Part shown: one piece after another, positions 25,064-34,168 of the stretch
Numbering within the stretch: position 1 is the first letter of the stretch
Layout: every line of letters starts with the position of its first letter
Source of the DNA: Sulfuritalea sp.
GTDB lineage: Bacteria > Pseudomonadota > Gammaproteobacteria > Burkholderiales > Rhodocyclaceae
DNA: 64,000 bases
NCBI GenBank assembly: GCA_022842325.1
Contig: JALHPU010000002.1
Coordinates: forward strand, 186,001 to 250,000
Reading direction: 5' to 3'
Made by a program: the position numbers and the translations under genes
The notes under the pieces: generated by a model
The model's database searches: none
What the model saw: only the letters and a program-made list of their open reading frames with translations
What the model was told of the DNA's origin: nothing

Positions 25064-26459
25064 ATTTCTCCCTCTCGCCGTCGCACTCGCCGTTGCCGGC
25101 TGCTCATTCACGCCGGATTACCAGCGTCCCGCGGCGCCGGTGCCGACCGATTGGCCCATGAAAGTTCCCGAAGGGACGCACCGCGCTGGCGCCGGCGATA
25201 CGGCGAAAGACGTGGCACTTCTCGCCGATTGGCGCGCCTTCTTCCCCGATCCGCGCCTGCAGACCCTGATCGCGGCCGCGCTGGAGCACAACCGCGACCT
25301 GCGCATCGCCGTCGGCCGCGTCGATGAGGCGCGCGCGCTGGCCGGCATTGCCCGTGCCGACCGCCTGCCGACCGTCGATCTGGCGGCCCAGCGCGCCGCC
25401 TCGTTGACGCCGGCCGATTTGTCCGGCACCGGCCGCCAGCAGAACAGCCAGCGTTACGACATCAATCTGGCCGTGGTCGCCTTCGAACTGGATTTCTGGG
25501 GCCGCGTGAAAAGCCTCGACGATGCCGGGCGCGCCAATTTCCTGGCCAGCGATTACGCGCGCCAGGCCTTTCGCCTGTCGCTGATCGCCGACGTGGCCAA
25601 CGCCTGGTTCAGCCTGCTGGAACTCGGCGAGCGCCGCGAGCTGGCCATGGCCACGCTGAAGAGCCGGGACGAAACGCGCACCCTGGTCGGCCGTCGCCGC
25701 GATGTCGGCCTCGCCGGCGACCTCGACTACCTGCAGGCTGACGGCGCCTATCAGAGTGCGCGGGCCGAAGTCGCCAGCCTCGCACGCAGTCAGGCCGCCG
25801 CGGAAAACGCCTTGCGTCTGCTGGTCGGCGCGGCCTCGTTCGCCGCTGAAGGCGGCAAACTGGCGCAACCGGGCCTGGTCGCCGAGGTCGCGGCGGGCTT
25901 GCCAAGTGAGGTTCTGCTCGGCCGTCCGGATGTCATGGCCGCCGAACAGAAGCTGATCGCCGCCAACGCCAACATCGGCGCGGCGCGCGCCGCATTCCTG
26001 CCGAAGATCGTGCTGACTGCCGCACTTGGCACCGCCAGTCACGGTCTCTCCGGTCTGTTTGGAGCCGGCAGCGGCGCCTGGAACTTCGTTCCGGCGCTGC
26101 GCCTGCCGCTGTTCGACAGCGGCCGCAGCAGCGACAACGTGGACCTGGCGACGGCGCGCAAGACCATCGCCGTGGCCGAGTACGAAAAGACCATCCAGCA
26201 GGCCTTCCGCGAAATCGCCGACCTGCTGGCCGCCCGTGCCCAGCTCGGCGAACAGTTGCAGGCGCAGGAGGCCGGTGTCGCCGCCCAGAACCAGCGCCTC
26301 AAGATTGTCGACGCGCGTTACCGGGCCGGCGTCTCCAGCCATCTCGAACTGCTCGACGCCCAGCGCGAACACTTTGCTGCGCAACAGTCGGCGCTGGCGG
26401 TACGCCGCCAGCTGCTGTCGACTGCGGCAAGCCTATACAAGGCCCTCGCGCTGTACTGA
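25053..26459 (+). CDS. Outer-membrane efflux channel (OprM/NodT type)
   Basis: TolC-like lipoprotein channel of the pump, 468 residues. MMRKFLPLAVALAVAGC is a lipoprotein signal (lipobox VAGC) followed by SFTPDYQRP, typical of OprM. Two outer-membrane-efflux repeats follow, with NLAVVAFELDFWGRV in the first half and LRLPLFDSGR in the second, plus LGRPDVMAAEQ. GAGGAGAAGC precedes the ATG inside the end of the pump gene. It is the last gene of the operon; the next gene converges 22 bp away and no terminator is seen. Confidence 0.94.
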   Translation: MMRKFLPLAVALAVAGCSFTPDYQRPAAPVPTDWPMKVPEGTHRAGAGDTAKDVALLADWRAFFPDPRLQTLIAAALEHNRDLRIAVGRVDEARALAGIARADRLPTVDLAAQRAASLTPADLSGTGRQQNSQRYDINLAVVAFELDFWGRVKSLDDAGRANFLASDYARQAFRLSLIADVANAWFSLLELGERRELAMATLKSRDETRTLVGRRRDVGLAGDLDYLQADGAYQSARAEVASLARSQAAAENALRLLVGAASFAAEGGKLAQPGLVAEVAAGLPSEVLLGRPDVMAAEQKLIAANANIGAARAAFLPKIVLTAALGTASHGLSGLFGAGSGAWNFVPALRLPLFDSGRSSDNVDLATARKTIAVAEYEKTIQQAFREIADLLAARAQLGEQLQAQEAGVAAQNQRLKIVDARYRAGVSSHLELLDAQREHFAAQQSALAVRRQLLSTAASLYKALALY

Positions 26460-26481
26460 CCCTGGGCCTGGCGACGCAGGT

Positions 26482-27042
26482 TTACAGCGCGCGCTTGACC
26501 GTCAGCGCGCCGCGAATCTGGCCTTCGCTGTAGCCAACGGCCTTGTCGGCGGGATAAAGCTCGGTCAGCCTGGCCTTGACCTCGCCGGTGATCTTGTCGG
26601 GGCCGCCGTGGCAGTTGAGGCAGAGGCCTTGCGTAGGCAGTGCCTTCATGTAGCGCAAGGTACGCTTGTCGCCCTCGCTGATGATCTCGGCCTTTTCCAT
26701 CATGGCCGGGTTTTCACCGGCGGCGCGGCGGCGGTCGAAGTCTTCCAGCACGGCACGCTCCCAGTCATCGGGCGTCGCCTTGGGATTGCGGTTCTTCAGG
26801 CTGACGCGGCGAATCGCCCAGCCAGTGCTTTGCGAGGCCGCCGCGGCCATCTTCGGCGCCTTTTCGCTGCAGGCAGCAATCGCACCCTGGTAGCTGCCCT
26901 TGTCGATTTCTTCCTGCACCATTTGCAGCAGCTTGGGCGGAATGCCAAGTGCGGTTTTCTTCGTTTCGGCAATCAGGGCTGCATCATCGGCCCAGGTCGA
27001 AAGGGCGGTCATGGCCAGCGTTGCGGCGAGCAGTTTCTTCAT
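26482..27042 (-). CDS. Periplasmic DUF3365 (Tll0287-like) protein with one CxxCH haem motif
   Basis: A 186-residue exported protein: signal peptide MKKLLAATLAMTALSTWA, a helical domain, then GLCLNCHGG with CxxCH at residues 141-145, which should bind one c-type haem. The NPxxxPxxWE-like segment NPKATPDDWERAVLEDF and the C-terminal LYPADKAVGYSEGQIRGALTV are features of DUF3365 proteins. A redox or haem-based sensing role is possible but not shown. ATG at 27042 has GGAGG nine bases upstream; a longer in-frame start lacks the signal peptide at the N-terminus. It lies 102 bp after ubiJ on the same strand and may have its own promoter. Confidence 0.85.
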   Translation of the reverse strand: MKKLLAATLAMTALSTWADDAALIAETKKTALGIPPKLLQMVQEEIDKGSYQGAIAACSEKAPKMAAAASQSTGWAIRRVSLKNRNPKATPDDWERAVLEDFDRRRAAGENPAMMEKAEIISEGDKRTLRYMKALPTQGLCLNCHGGPDKITGEVKARLTELYPADKAVGYSEGQIRGALTVKRAL

Positions 27043-27144
27043 GGATTTCCTCCGAGGATTATTTGCTATCAATAATCTGGAGATTGTCAGCCAGCATGCA
27101 CCGCGGCGCCAATAAAAGATTTCGAGCCGACGATCAGTCCGGCT

Positions 27145-27717
27145 TTAGCCCAGTCGCTGCAGCCTCTTTTCGAGCCGGGCCGTGTCGTCGCGCAGCCGGT
27201 CGATATCGCGGGCAAACGCCGCGATATCCGCCTGGCGTGCAATCAGCGGCTGCTCTTCGGTAAAGTATTCGGCCAGGTTGGCGGCGAAGTTCTGCGCCGC
27301 CTGCTGCTGCCAGGCGGCGAATTCCCGGGTTCCGGCCACGATGCGATGCGCCGCGATGTCGCCGACCAGATTCGAAAGATCCTCCTCGGCATCCCAGCGC
27401 AGGTTGCGAATCACGAAACCCAGCGCCTGGGCGAATTCGGCGGAGCCCTCGATGCGCGCCGCGCGCATCACGGCATCCTTGCCCTGCAGCGCCAGCAGCG
27501 GCGTCGCCGCCGGCAGCGCAATGCTGACTTCGAGCTCGGCATCGGCTGCCGGGACGGTGATGAAGCCGTCGGCCGCGATCAAAAAAGCCGCCTCGAAAGG
27601 CGGCAGTTTGATCTGCGCGGCATGCCCGGCGAAGGGCATGAGCTTTTCGCGAGCCCAGGACGCCTGCCCGAGCAGGTGATTGATCGCTGCTTGCAGCGGC
27701 GCGGGCAGGGCTTGCAT
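27145..27717 (-). CDS. ubiJ: Ubiquinone biosynthesis accessory protein UbiJ (SCP2-like)
   Basis: A 190-residue soluble protein. Residues about 10-120 resemble the SCP2 lipid-binding fold, and the C-terminus (LIARQADIAAFARDIDRLRDDTARLEKRLQRLG region) is a predicted coiled coil; this two-part build is that of UbiJ, which binds ubiquinone intermediates in the soluble Ubi complex. Its place downstream of ubiE supports the name. It starts five bases after the Tim44-like gene. No ubiB follows, unlike the common ubiE-ubiJ-ubiB order. Confidence 0.85.
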   Translation of the reverse strand: MQALPAPLQAAINHLLGQASWAREKLMPFAGHAAQIKLPPFEAAFLIAADGFITVPAADAELEVSIALPAATPLLALQGKDAVMRAARIEGSAEFAQALGFVIRNLRWDAEEDLSNLVGDIAAHRIVAGTREFAAWQQQAAQNFAANLAEYFTEEQPLIARQADIAAFARDIDRLRDDTARLEKRLQRLG

Positions 27718-27722
27718 GACGC

Positions 27723-28613
27723 TTACTGAACCTGCTGGATGCCGGCGATGTTCCAGCCGCGGCTGCCATCGGTCGGCTTGACCAGATGCCAGATCTCGGC
27801 GAAGGCGGCCGGCGCCGCGTCGTCTTCGCGCAACTGGCCGGAGAAATGCACGCTGGCGATGTGGCGGCTGTCTTCGCTGACGACTTCGAGCAGCTCGGCG
27901 TTCAGCTGCATGACGTCGGTTTCCTGGGCCTTGCCGTTGCGTTCCTGATACTGCATCTTGATTTCGGCGAACATCTCGGGCGACGTGAATTCGCGAATGT
28001 CGTCCATGTCGCCGCGGTCGTTGGCGGCCTGCAGGCGCACGAAGTTGAGCTTGGCCTGGCGCAGGAAACCATCGACGTCGAAATCGGCGGGAATGTTGCC
28101 GGCCGTGGCATTGGCCGCCGTAGCACCAGCGCCAGCGCTCTGCGCCCCTCCGGGGGCTGTCGTGGCTTCGAACTGTGCCGGTGTGAAGTTCGCCGGGGCG
28201 GTTCTGCCCGGAGCGGCGCCGGCATACTGCATGCCGGACTGGGGCGTGCGCTTGCTCAACAGCCAGCGCACGACGAAGACCGCAGCCATGACCAGCAGAG
28301 CGAGCATCAGCATGCTGGCGAATCCTTCACCCAGACCGAAATGCGAGAGCAGAGCGGCGATGCCGAGACCGGCGGCGAGGCCGGCCAAAGGCCCGAGGAA
28401 GCGGCTCATGCCGGCAGGCTTGGCAGCAGCAGGCGCGGCGGCGGCGGCAGGTGCGGCGGCCGGCTTGCCCGCTGTGGTCGGTGCAGGCGCCGGCGTGGCC
28501 TGACGCTGCATGCCGAAGGACTTGCTGCCGCCCAGGCGCCTGGCTTCGGCGTCGGGAACCATCATGCCCAGACCCACCACCGCCGCAAAGGCGGCAATCA
28601 CTAGTCGTTTCAT
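27723..28613 (-). CDS. Tim44-like domain protein
   Basis: A 296-residue exported or membrane protein. A signal-like N-terminus (MKRLVIAAFAAVVGLGMMVPDAEA) is followed by an alanine-proline linker (about residues 38-68), two hydrophobic segments (LAGLAAGLGIAALLSHFG and MLMLALLVMAAVFVVRWLL), a second low-complexity stretch, and a C-terminal Tim44-like domain from about residue 170 (DFDVDGFLRQAKLNFVRLQAA) to the end. The bacterial role of this domain is not established. It lies between ubiE and ubiJ with gaps of 16 and 5 bases, so it is in the quinone operon. Confidence 0.88.
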   Translation of the reverse strand: MKRLVIAAFAAVVGLGMMVPDAEARRLGGSKSFGMQRQATPAPAPTTAGKPAAAPAAAAAPAAAKPAGMSRFLGPLAGLAAGLGIAALLSHFGLGEGFASMLMLALLVMAAVFVVRWLLSKRTPQSGMQYAGAAPGRTAPANFTPAQFEATTAPGGAQSAGAGATAANATAGNIPADFDVDGFLRQAKLNFVRLQAANDRGDMDDIREFTSPEMFAEIKMQYQERNGKAQETDVMQLNAELLEVVSEDSRHIASVHFSGQLREDDAAPAAFAEIWHLVKPTDGSRGWNIAGIQQVQ

Positions 28614-28629
28614 TGTTTCTGTCTCCTCT

Positions 28630-29361
28630 TTAGAACTTGTAACCCCGATGCAGCGCGACGACGCCGGCTGTCAGGTTGAATACTTCGACACGTTCCAGGC
28701 CCGCTTGTTCCATCATCAGCTTGAGCGCGGCCTGGTCCGGATGCATGCGGATCGATTCGGCGAGATAGCGGTAGGACTCGGCATCGCCGGCGATTTTCTG
28801 TCCCAGCCAGGGCAGCAGCCTGAACGAGTAGGCATCGTAGACCTTTTCCAGGGGTTTCCACACTTTCGAGAATTCGAGCACCAGCAGGCGGCCGCCGGGA
28901 CGCAGCACGCGGCGCATTTCGGCCAGCGCGCGGTCCTTGTGCGTCATGTTGCGCAGGCCGAAGGCTACCGTGACGATGTCGAAATGATTGTCCGGAAAGG
29001 GCAGCTTTTCCGCATCGCACTGTGCCACCGGCGCCAGCACGCCTTCGTCGAGCAGGCGGTCGCGGCCGACGCCGAGCATGGCATTGTTGATGTCGGTGAG
29101 CCAGACCTGGCCAGTGGCCCCGACCTTGCGGGCGAAGGCCGACGACAGGTCGGCCGTGCCGCCGGCGACATCGAGCACGCGCTCGCCGGGGCGCGGCGCG
29201 GCGATATCGATGGTGAATTTCTTCCACAGGCGATGCAGTCCGGCCGACATGAGGTCGTTCATCACGTCGTATTTCTGCGCGACGGACGAAAAGACGCCGG
29301 CGACGCGCTGCGCCTTTTCTTTTTCGTCGACGGTCTCGAAACCGAAATGGGTCTGTGGCAT
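28630..29361 (-). CDS. ubiE: Ubiquinone/menaquinone C-methyltransferase UbiE
   Basis: SAM-dependent methyltransferase adding the C-methyl group in ubiquinone (and menaquinone) synthesis. 243 residues. [25 protein letters not shown]-like N-terminus, SAM motif [11 protein letters not shown] near residue 63, [27 protein letters not shown] and the C-terminal [14 protein letters not shown] are diagnostic. It is the second gene of a minus-strand cluster DUF971-ubiE-Tim44-ubiJ. Confidence 0.97.
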   Translation of the reverse strand: MPQTHFGFETVDEKEKAQRVAGVFSSVAQKYDVMNDLMSAGLHRLWKKFTIDIAAPRPGERVLDVAGGTADLSSAFARKVGATGQVWLTDINNAMLGVGRDRLLDEGVLAPVAQCDAEKLPFPDNHFDIVTVAFGLRNMTHKDRALAEMRRVLRPGGRLLVLEFSKVWKPLEKVYDAYSFRLLPWLGQKIAGDAESYRYLAESIRMHPDQAALKLMMEQAGLERVEVFNLTAGVVALHRGYKF

Positions 29362-29377
29362 TGCCGGAACCGGCCTC

Positions 29378-29797
29378 TCAGTGGCTGCCGCAACCGCCCG
29401 ACTTCGGCGGCAGCGTGGTCGAGTCTATATCGCGGCTGGCACCGGCCTTTTCAAGTCGCTCCAGGTATTCGGCCCACAGCGACTCATGATTGACGGCAAG
29501 GTGGTAGAGCCAGTCCCACGAGTAGATGCCGGTGTTGTGGCCATCGGAAAAGGTCGGCTGCACGGCATAGTTGCCGACCGGCTCGAGGGCGGTGATCTCG
29601 ACGTTGCGCTTGCCGGTTTGCAGCGTCTCCTGCCCGGGGCCATGTCCGCGTACCTCGGCGGACGGACTGCAGACGCGCAGGAACTCGGCGGGCAGTTGAT
29701 AGCGGCCGCCGTCTTCGTAGCTCAGTTCCAGCGTGCGCGATTTTTTGTGCAGCGTGATGTCGCTGGGGATCGGGGTCTTGGTGTCGAGACCGGACAT
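29378..29797 (-). CDS. DUF971 family protein
   Basis: A 139-residue small protein with the domain found at the N-terminus of gamma-butyrobetaine hydroxylases: residues about 8-105 with [62 protein letters not shown]. The tail ends [10 protein letters not shown], a Cys/His-rich end often seen in bacterial members and possibly metal-binding. The start is the ATG at 29797 with AAAAGGAGTTGCC before it. It heads the ubiE cluster and is divergent from phoB, with 117 bp between. The function is not known. Confidence 0.9.
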   Translation of the reverse strand: MSGLDTKTPIPSDITLHKKSRTLELSYEDGGRYQLPAEFLRVCSPSAEVRGHGPGQETLQTGKRNVEITALEPVGNYAVQPTFSDGHNTGIYSWDWLYHLAVNHESLWAEYLERLEKAGASRDIDSTTLPPKSGGCGSH

Positions 29798-29852
29798 GAT
29801 GGCAACTCCTTTTCTGGGCCGGCTATGATAGCGCACACCGCCGGTCGAATCG

Positions 29853-29886
29853 ATGTCACGGAACCGTCATCAAGCCGCAATAGACT
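29853..29886 (+). promoter_or_regulatory. Pho box and -10 element of phoB
   Basis: ATGTCAC, four bases, CCGTCAT (29853-29870) matches the two 7-base half sites of the Pho box (5/7 and 6/7 to CTGTCAT) with the correct 11-base period. Ten bases later is TAGACT (29881-29886), a -10 at the spacing used in PhoB-activated promoters, where the box replaces the -35. It lies 45 bp before the phoB ATG and implies autoregulation. Confidence 0.7.
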
Positions 29887-29914
29887 GGCGTTTGTCCCCT
29901 TATCTGGTAAGGCC

Positions 29915-30597
<683 letters not shown>

Positions 30598-30601
<4 letters not shown>

Positions 30602-31902
30602 AGGCCGTATTTGCCGAGCTGCTGGCGGCCGTGGCGTTGACCGCCCTGGCGGCATTGGCCGGGTGGTTTGCCGGCGGCGAACGGGGTGCGCAACTGATGG
30701 CGCTGGCCGCGGTCGGGCTGTTTTTTCTGCGCCAGCTGTGGCAGGTGTTGCGACTGATTCGCTGGGCACGGTGCCCGCTGGGCACGCCGACGCCGAGCGC
30801 CAGCGGCGCCTGGAGCGCGGTTTTCGAAGCCTTGCACCGGCGCGCCCGGCTGGCCAGTGCCGAGCGCGAACAGGCCACCCAGGAACTGGACCGCTTTCGC
30901 CGTGCCGCCGAAGCCCTGCCCGATGGCGTGATGATCCTCGACGGACACCGCAGCATCGAGTGGATGAATCTGCACGCCGAAGCCTGCCTGGGTCTCAAGG
31001 GATCGGTCGATACCGGTGCGCGCATCACCCATCTGCTGCGCGAACCGGAATTCCTCGAGTATCTCGACAGCCCCGACCATCGCGGCGTGCCGCTGGAATT
31101 GCACACCCAGCGCAATCCAGGCCGCAGTCTGCAGATTCAGGCCGCGCCGTTCGCGGCCGGCCGCACGCTGCTGCTGGTACGCGACGTGACGCAGCTGCAA
31201 AAGCTGGCCACCATGCGCCGCGACTTCGTCGCCAACGTCTCGCACGAGCTCAAGACGCCGCTGACGGTGACGCTGGGATTTCTCGAAACGGCGCTCGATG
31301 CGCTGGCCGATACGCCGCCGCAGGACCTCGCGCAGTATCTGCAGACTGCCGCCGAACAGGCGCGCCGCATGCAGCAATTGATCGACGATCTGCTGACCCT
31401 GTCATCGCTGGAAACCGATGCGCCGCCGCCGCTCGAAGACCCGATCGACGCCGGCGCCTTGCTGACGGATATCCGCCGCGAAGTGGAAGCGCTGTCGGCC
31501 GGGCGTCATCGCATCGTGCTGGACAACCAGGGGCCGCGGGGATTGCTCGGCAGTGCCCGCGAACTGCGCTCGGCCTTCGCCAATCTGGCCGGCAACGCAG
31601 TGCGCTATACGCCGCAGGGTGGCGAAATCGTGCTGCGCTGGGGCGCGGAAGGTGCGGGCGGGGCGCGCTTTTCGGTAAGCGACTCGGGCATCGGCATCGC
31701 CCGGGAACACCTGCCGCGCCTCACGGAACGCTTCTACCGTGTCGATCGCGGCCGCTCACGCGAGGCGGGCGGCACCGGGCTCGGCCTGGCCATCGTCAAG
31801 CACGTGCTGGAACGACATCAGGCGGTGCTGCAGATCGATAGCGAACCCGGGCGGGGTTCCGTATTCAGCGTGGTGTTCCCACCGCACCGGGTACAAGCGT
31901 AA
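30598..31902 (+). CDS. phoR: Phosphate regulon sensor kinase PhoR
   Basis: A 434-residue histidine kinase starting with GTG inside the phoB stop region. Two N-terminal membrane helices, a short PAS-like domain (about residues 100-190, FRRAAEALPDGVMILD), the H box FVANVSHELKTPLTV with the phospho-accepting His near residue 215, N box LAGNAVRYTP, and G boxes SDSGIGIA and GTGLGLAIVKHVLERH. It phosphorylates PhoB at low phosphate. The last 38 bp overlap the 3' end of the opposite-strand PilZ-like gene. Confidence 0.95.
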
Positions 31903-33550
31903 AAATGCAGCGCTCGAATTCGATGCCGCGATCGATCACACGGGACAGTTTCAACATCCGCAGCTGCTGATCGACGTTGATTTCGATGCTGCGATCGATG
32001 CGGAAAGTGCCGGCCGGTACGACTACGCTGGCCGCGTCCTTCAGTGCGGCGACTTCGGGCAGCAGAAAACCCTGGCGCCAGACCGCCCGAGTCCCGTCCG
32101 CTTCGAGCACCCGAATTCCCATCGGGCGAGCCACCCCGGGGAACAGGTGGATGCCGGCCATCAATGAATTGTCGCCTTCGCGCAGCACCCAGCGGATGCT
32201 GCCCAGGGCGTAATGTTTGCCGTCCGCGACCTTTGCCGCGATCACCAGACCGGGGCCGATGCGGGCACCGTCCTTGAGCGGCCGTGTGGCGCGCATGCCG
32301 GCCATCGATTCGTCGAACAGGCGCCAGTTTTCAATATGAACTTCGTCCTTGTCGCCCGTATCTCTGGTGCGCTGACTATGGTTGCCAAAGGTCTCGAACT
32401 CCTCGCGCTCGCGGCGCAGTTCCGAATCGCTGCGGGACGGCGCGCGAAACGTCTGGCGGCCGGAAAGTTCGTAATGCACCGCATCGAAGCCGGCAATCAG
32501 GCTGCAGGCGGCGTTCGTCGCCTGACGCTCTTGCCGCCGTTCGGCGCCGCCCTTGCACCAGCGTTCGAGGACGCGCTGCAGCAACTGAGTGGCGGCCGGT
32601 TGCGTGACATCGTCGCCGAGCTGCAGATCGGCTGGAGCGCGGCCCTGCTCCAGCAGGGAAATGCGGGCAACCAGGCTTTTCCTCAGTTCGGTGGTTTCCA
32701 GCCAGCGACTGCCTGCCGCGGGCTTGGGTATGTAGGCCGGCGGGCCGTCCGACGCGAGGTCGACCCACAGCGGTATGGCACGGTTGCGAATATCCTCCGG
32801 CGGCGCGCTCAGCAGTGACACCTTGGAACCCCAGCGCTTCACCCAGCGCGCCACCCAGGCCAGGTGGCGGGCTTGCAGTTCGTATACGCTGGCGGTACTC
32901 AGCAGGCTGCACTCGGCGTAGGCGGCAAGGGCACTGGTAGGCACCCGTTTACCGTGGCGTACCGTGTCATGCACTGCACGTCCGGCAATGCCGAGGGCTT
33001 CGGCGGCGAAGAATATCTGGTGCAGCTTCTGCCAGTAGGCGGCGTTCGGTAATTGTCCACCGCGATTGATATCAAGTTGCCAATCGGCAAATACCGACAG
33101 CGTGCGCTGCGCCAGCGTCGCCGCGCGGGTGGCGAGCTCGCGATTTTCGACGCATTGCGTAGCCACGGCGGCCAGGGCGGACGGTTCGGTCATATCCCCG
33201 CAGACTTCATTGAAACAGCGCAGATAGCCGAGCGCCAGTTCATGCCAGACGTCCAGGGTGGTTTCCAGAGACGCCTGCTCATGCGGCGCGAGCGGCAGGG
33301 GTTTGGAGGCAAATTTCACTGCCGCATCGCCTTGTACTTCGCTCAGCGGGCCGCGCAGAACTTCGAGAACGGCGAAGCGTTCGACCGACGGCAGCGTGAA
33401 TCGGTGCATCAGGCTGAGTTGCCGCCGAAACATCGATTGCGCCTGCACCGCATTGGCCAGGGGTACTGTCGTCAGCCATTCCAGGCAGCTCGGCGCGTCA
33501 AGAAAGGCAGGACTTTGTTCGGTTCCGGTGGGCGGCAATTCAAAGTTCAT
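31865..33550 (-). CDS. Putative PilZ-like domain protein, conserved hypothetical
   Basis: A 561-residue soluble protein with no signal peptide or membrane helix. The first ~330 residues are helical and not recognised. Around residues 405-490 the pattern FDESMAGMRA (fits D/NxSxxG), then GLVIAAKV, GSIRWVLREGD and MAGIHLFPGVARPMGIRV resembles a PilZ barrel, which in other proteins binds cyclic di-GMP. The RxxxR half of that site is not clear, so ligand binding is doubtful. Its stop lies within the phoR coding region on the other strand; its start overlaps the stop of the HIT gene upstream by four bases. The PilZ assignment is inference. Confidence 0.6.
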   Translation of the reverse strand: MNFELPPTGTEQSPAFLDAPSCLEWLTTVPLANAVQAQSMFRRQLSLMHRFTLPSVERFAVLEVLRGPLSEVQGDAAVKFASKPLPLAPHEQASLETTLDVWHELALGYLRCFNEVCGDMTEPSALAAVATQCVENRELATRAATLAQRTLSVFADWQLDINRGGQLPNAAYWQKLHQIFFAAEALGIAGRAVHDTVRHGKRVPTSALAAYAECSLLSTASVYELQARHLAWVARWVKRWGSKVSLLSAPPEDIRNRAIPLWVDLASDGPPAYIPKPAAGSRWLETTELRKSLVARISLLEQGRAPADLQLGDDVTQPAATQLLQRVLERWCKGGAERRQERQATNAACSLIAGFDAVHYELSGRQTFRAPSRSDSELRREREEFETFGNHSQRTRDTGDKDEVHIENWRLFDESMAGMRATRPLKDGARIGPGLVIAAKVADGKHYALGSIRWVLREGDNSLMAGIHLFPGVARPMGIRVLEADGTRAVWRQGFLLPEVAALKDAASVVVPAGTFRIDRSIEINVDQQLRMLKLSRVIDRGIEFERCIFTLVPGAVGTPR

Positions 33551-33990
33551 GGCGTTTCATTCAAGGTCGAAAGTTCGGTTTCCAGGGCGCGCAGCAGACG
33601 GGCATGATCCGGCACAACGCGTGCAACTCCGGCGCGTTGCGGGGCAGCCCAGATCGGCGCGGGGAAGTGGCTGTCATCCCGCCAGCGCGGGATGATGTGC
33701 CAATGCAGATGCGGCACCATGTTGCCGAGGCTGGCGAGGTTGATCTTGTCCGGCTGAACCGTCAGACGCAGGGCGCGCTCGGTGGCCAGCACCACATCCA
33801 TTACGCGATGTGCATCGTCTGACGCGAGGGTGCTCATCTCGGCGACATGCTGCCGGCACACGACGCGACAATAACCCGGAAATGCCGTTCCTTCAGGACC
33901 GCCCACGCGCACCACGCGGCACAGATCGTCCTCCCACAGCAGTTCGCCGCCGGGACCCGCACAGAGTTCGCAATCCAAGTTACCGCCCAT
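33547..33990 (-). CDS. HIT family protein
   Basis: A 147-residue histidine-triad hydrolase-type protein. The catalytic triad motif is PHLHWHIIPRW near residue 93-103. An N-terminal CELC pair close to the start (DCELC) may bind zinc as in many HIT proteins. GTAFPGYCRVVCRQHVAEMSTL is the nucleotide-site strand region. Substrates are usually nucleoside phosphoramidates or dinucleotides, not determinable here. The stop overlaps the start of the PilZ-like gene, so the two are translated together. Confidence 0.9.
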   Translation of the reverse strand: MGGNLDCELCAGPGGELLWEDDLCRVVRVGGPEGTAFPGYCRVVCRQHVAEMSTLASDDAHRVMDVVLATERALRLTVQPDKINLASLGNMVPHLHWHIIPRWRDDSHFPAPIWAAPQRAGVARVVPDHARLLRALETELSTLNETP

Positions 33991-34168
33991 CGAACAAGCA
34001 TAGCGCCAATCGCCCTGTCTGTGCGCGTGCGATAGGTCCGGTCGTGAACTACGTCACATCCCTGCATGCCGGTGTGCAGGGTCGGGCCGCACCGTGCGCA
34101 TGGTCGATCAGGCGTTCATTTCGCCGCAGCGTTGTCGACCGGTGCGGTCGGATCCGGGATCGCCTTGC

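Noticed and set aside
22940-25111. 723-codon minus-strand open frame opposite the RND pump gene
   Set aside because: Antisense shadow of the pump; composition is typical of reverse-frame translation and it has no recognisable motif.
34060-34081. Hairpin CCCTGCA/TGCAGGG in the 178-bp gap between the HIT gene and the end of the FAD oxidase gene
   Set aside because: No T-run on either strand, so it does not qualify as a terminator; the rest of the gap shows nothing supportable.
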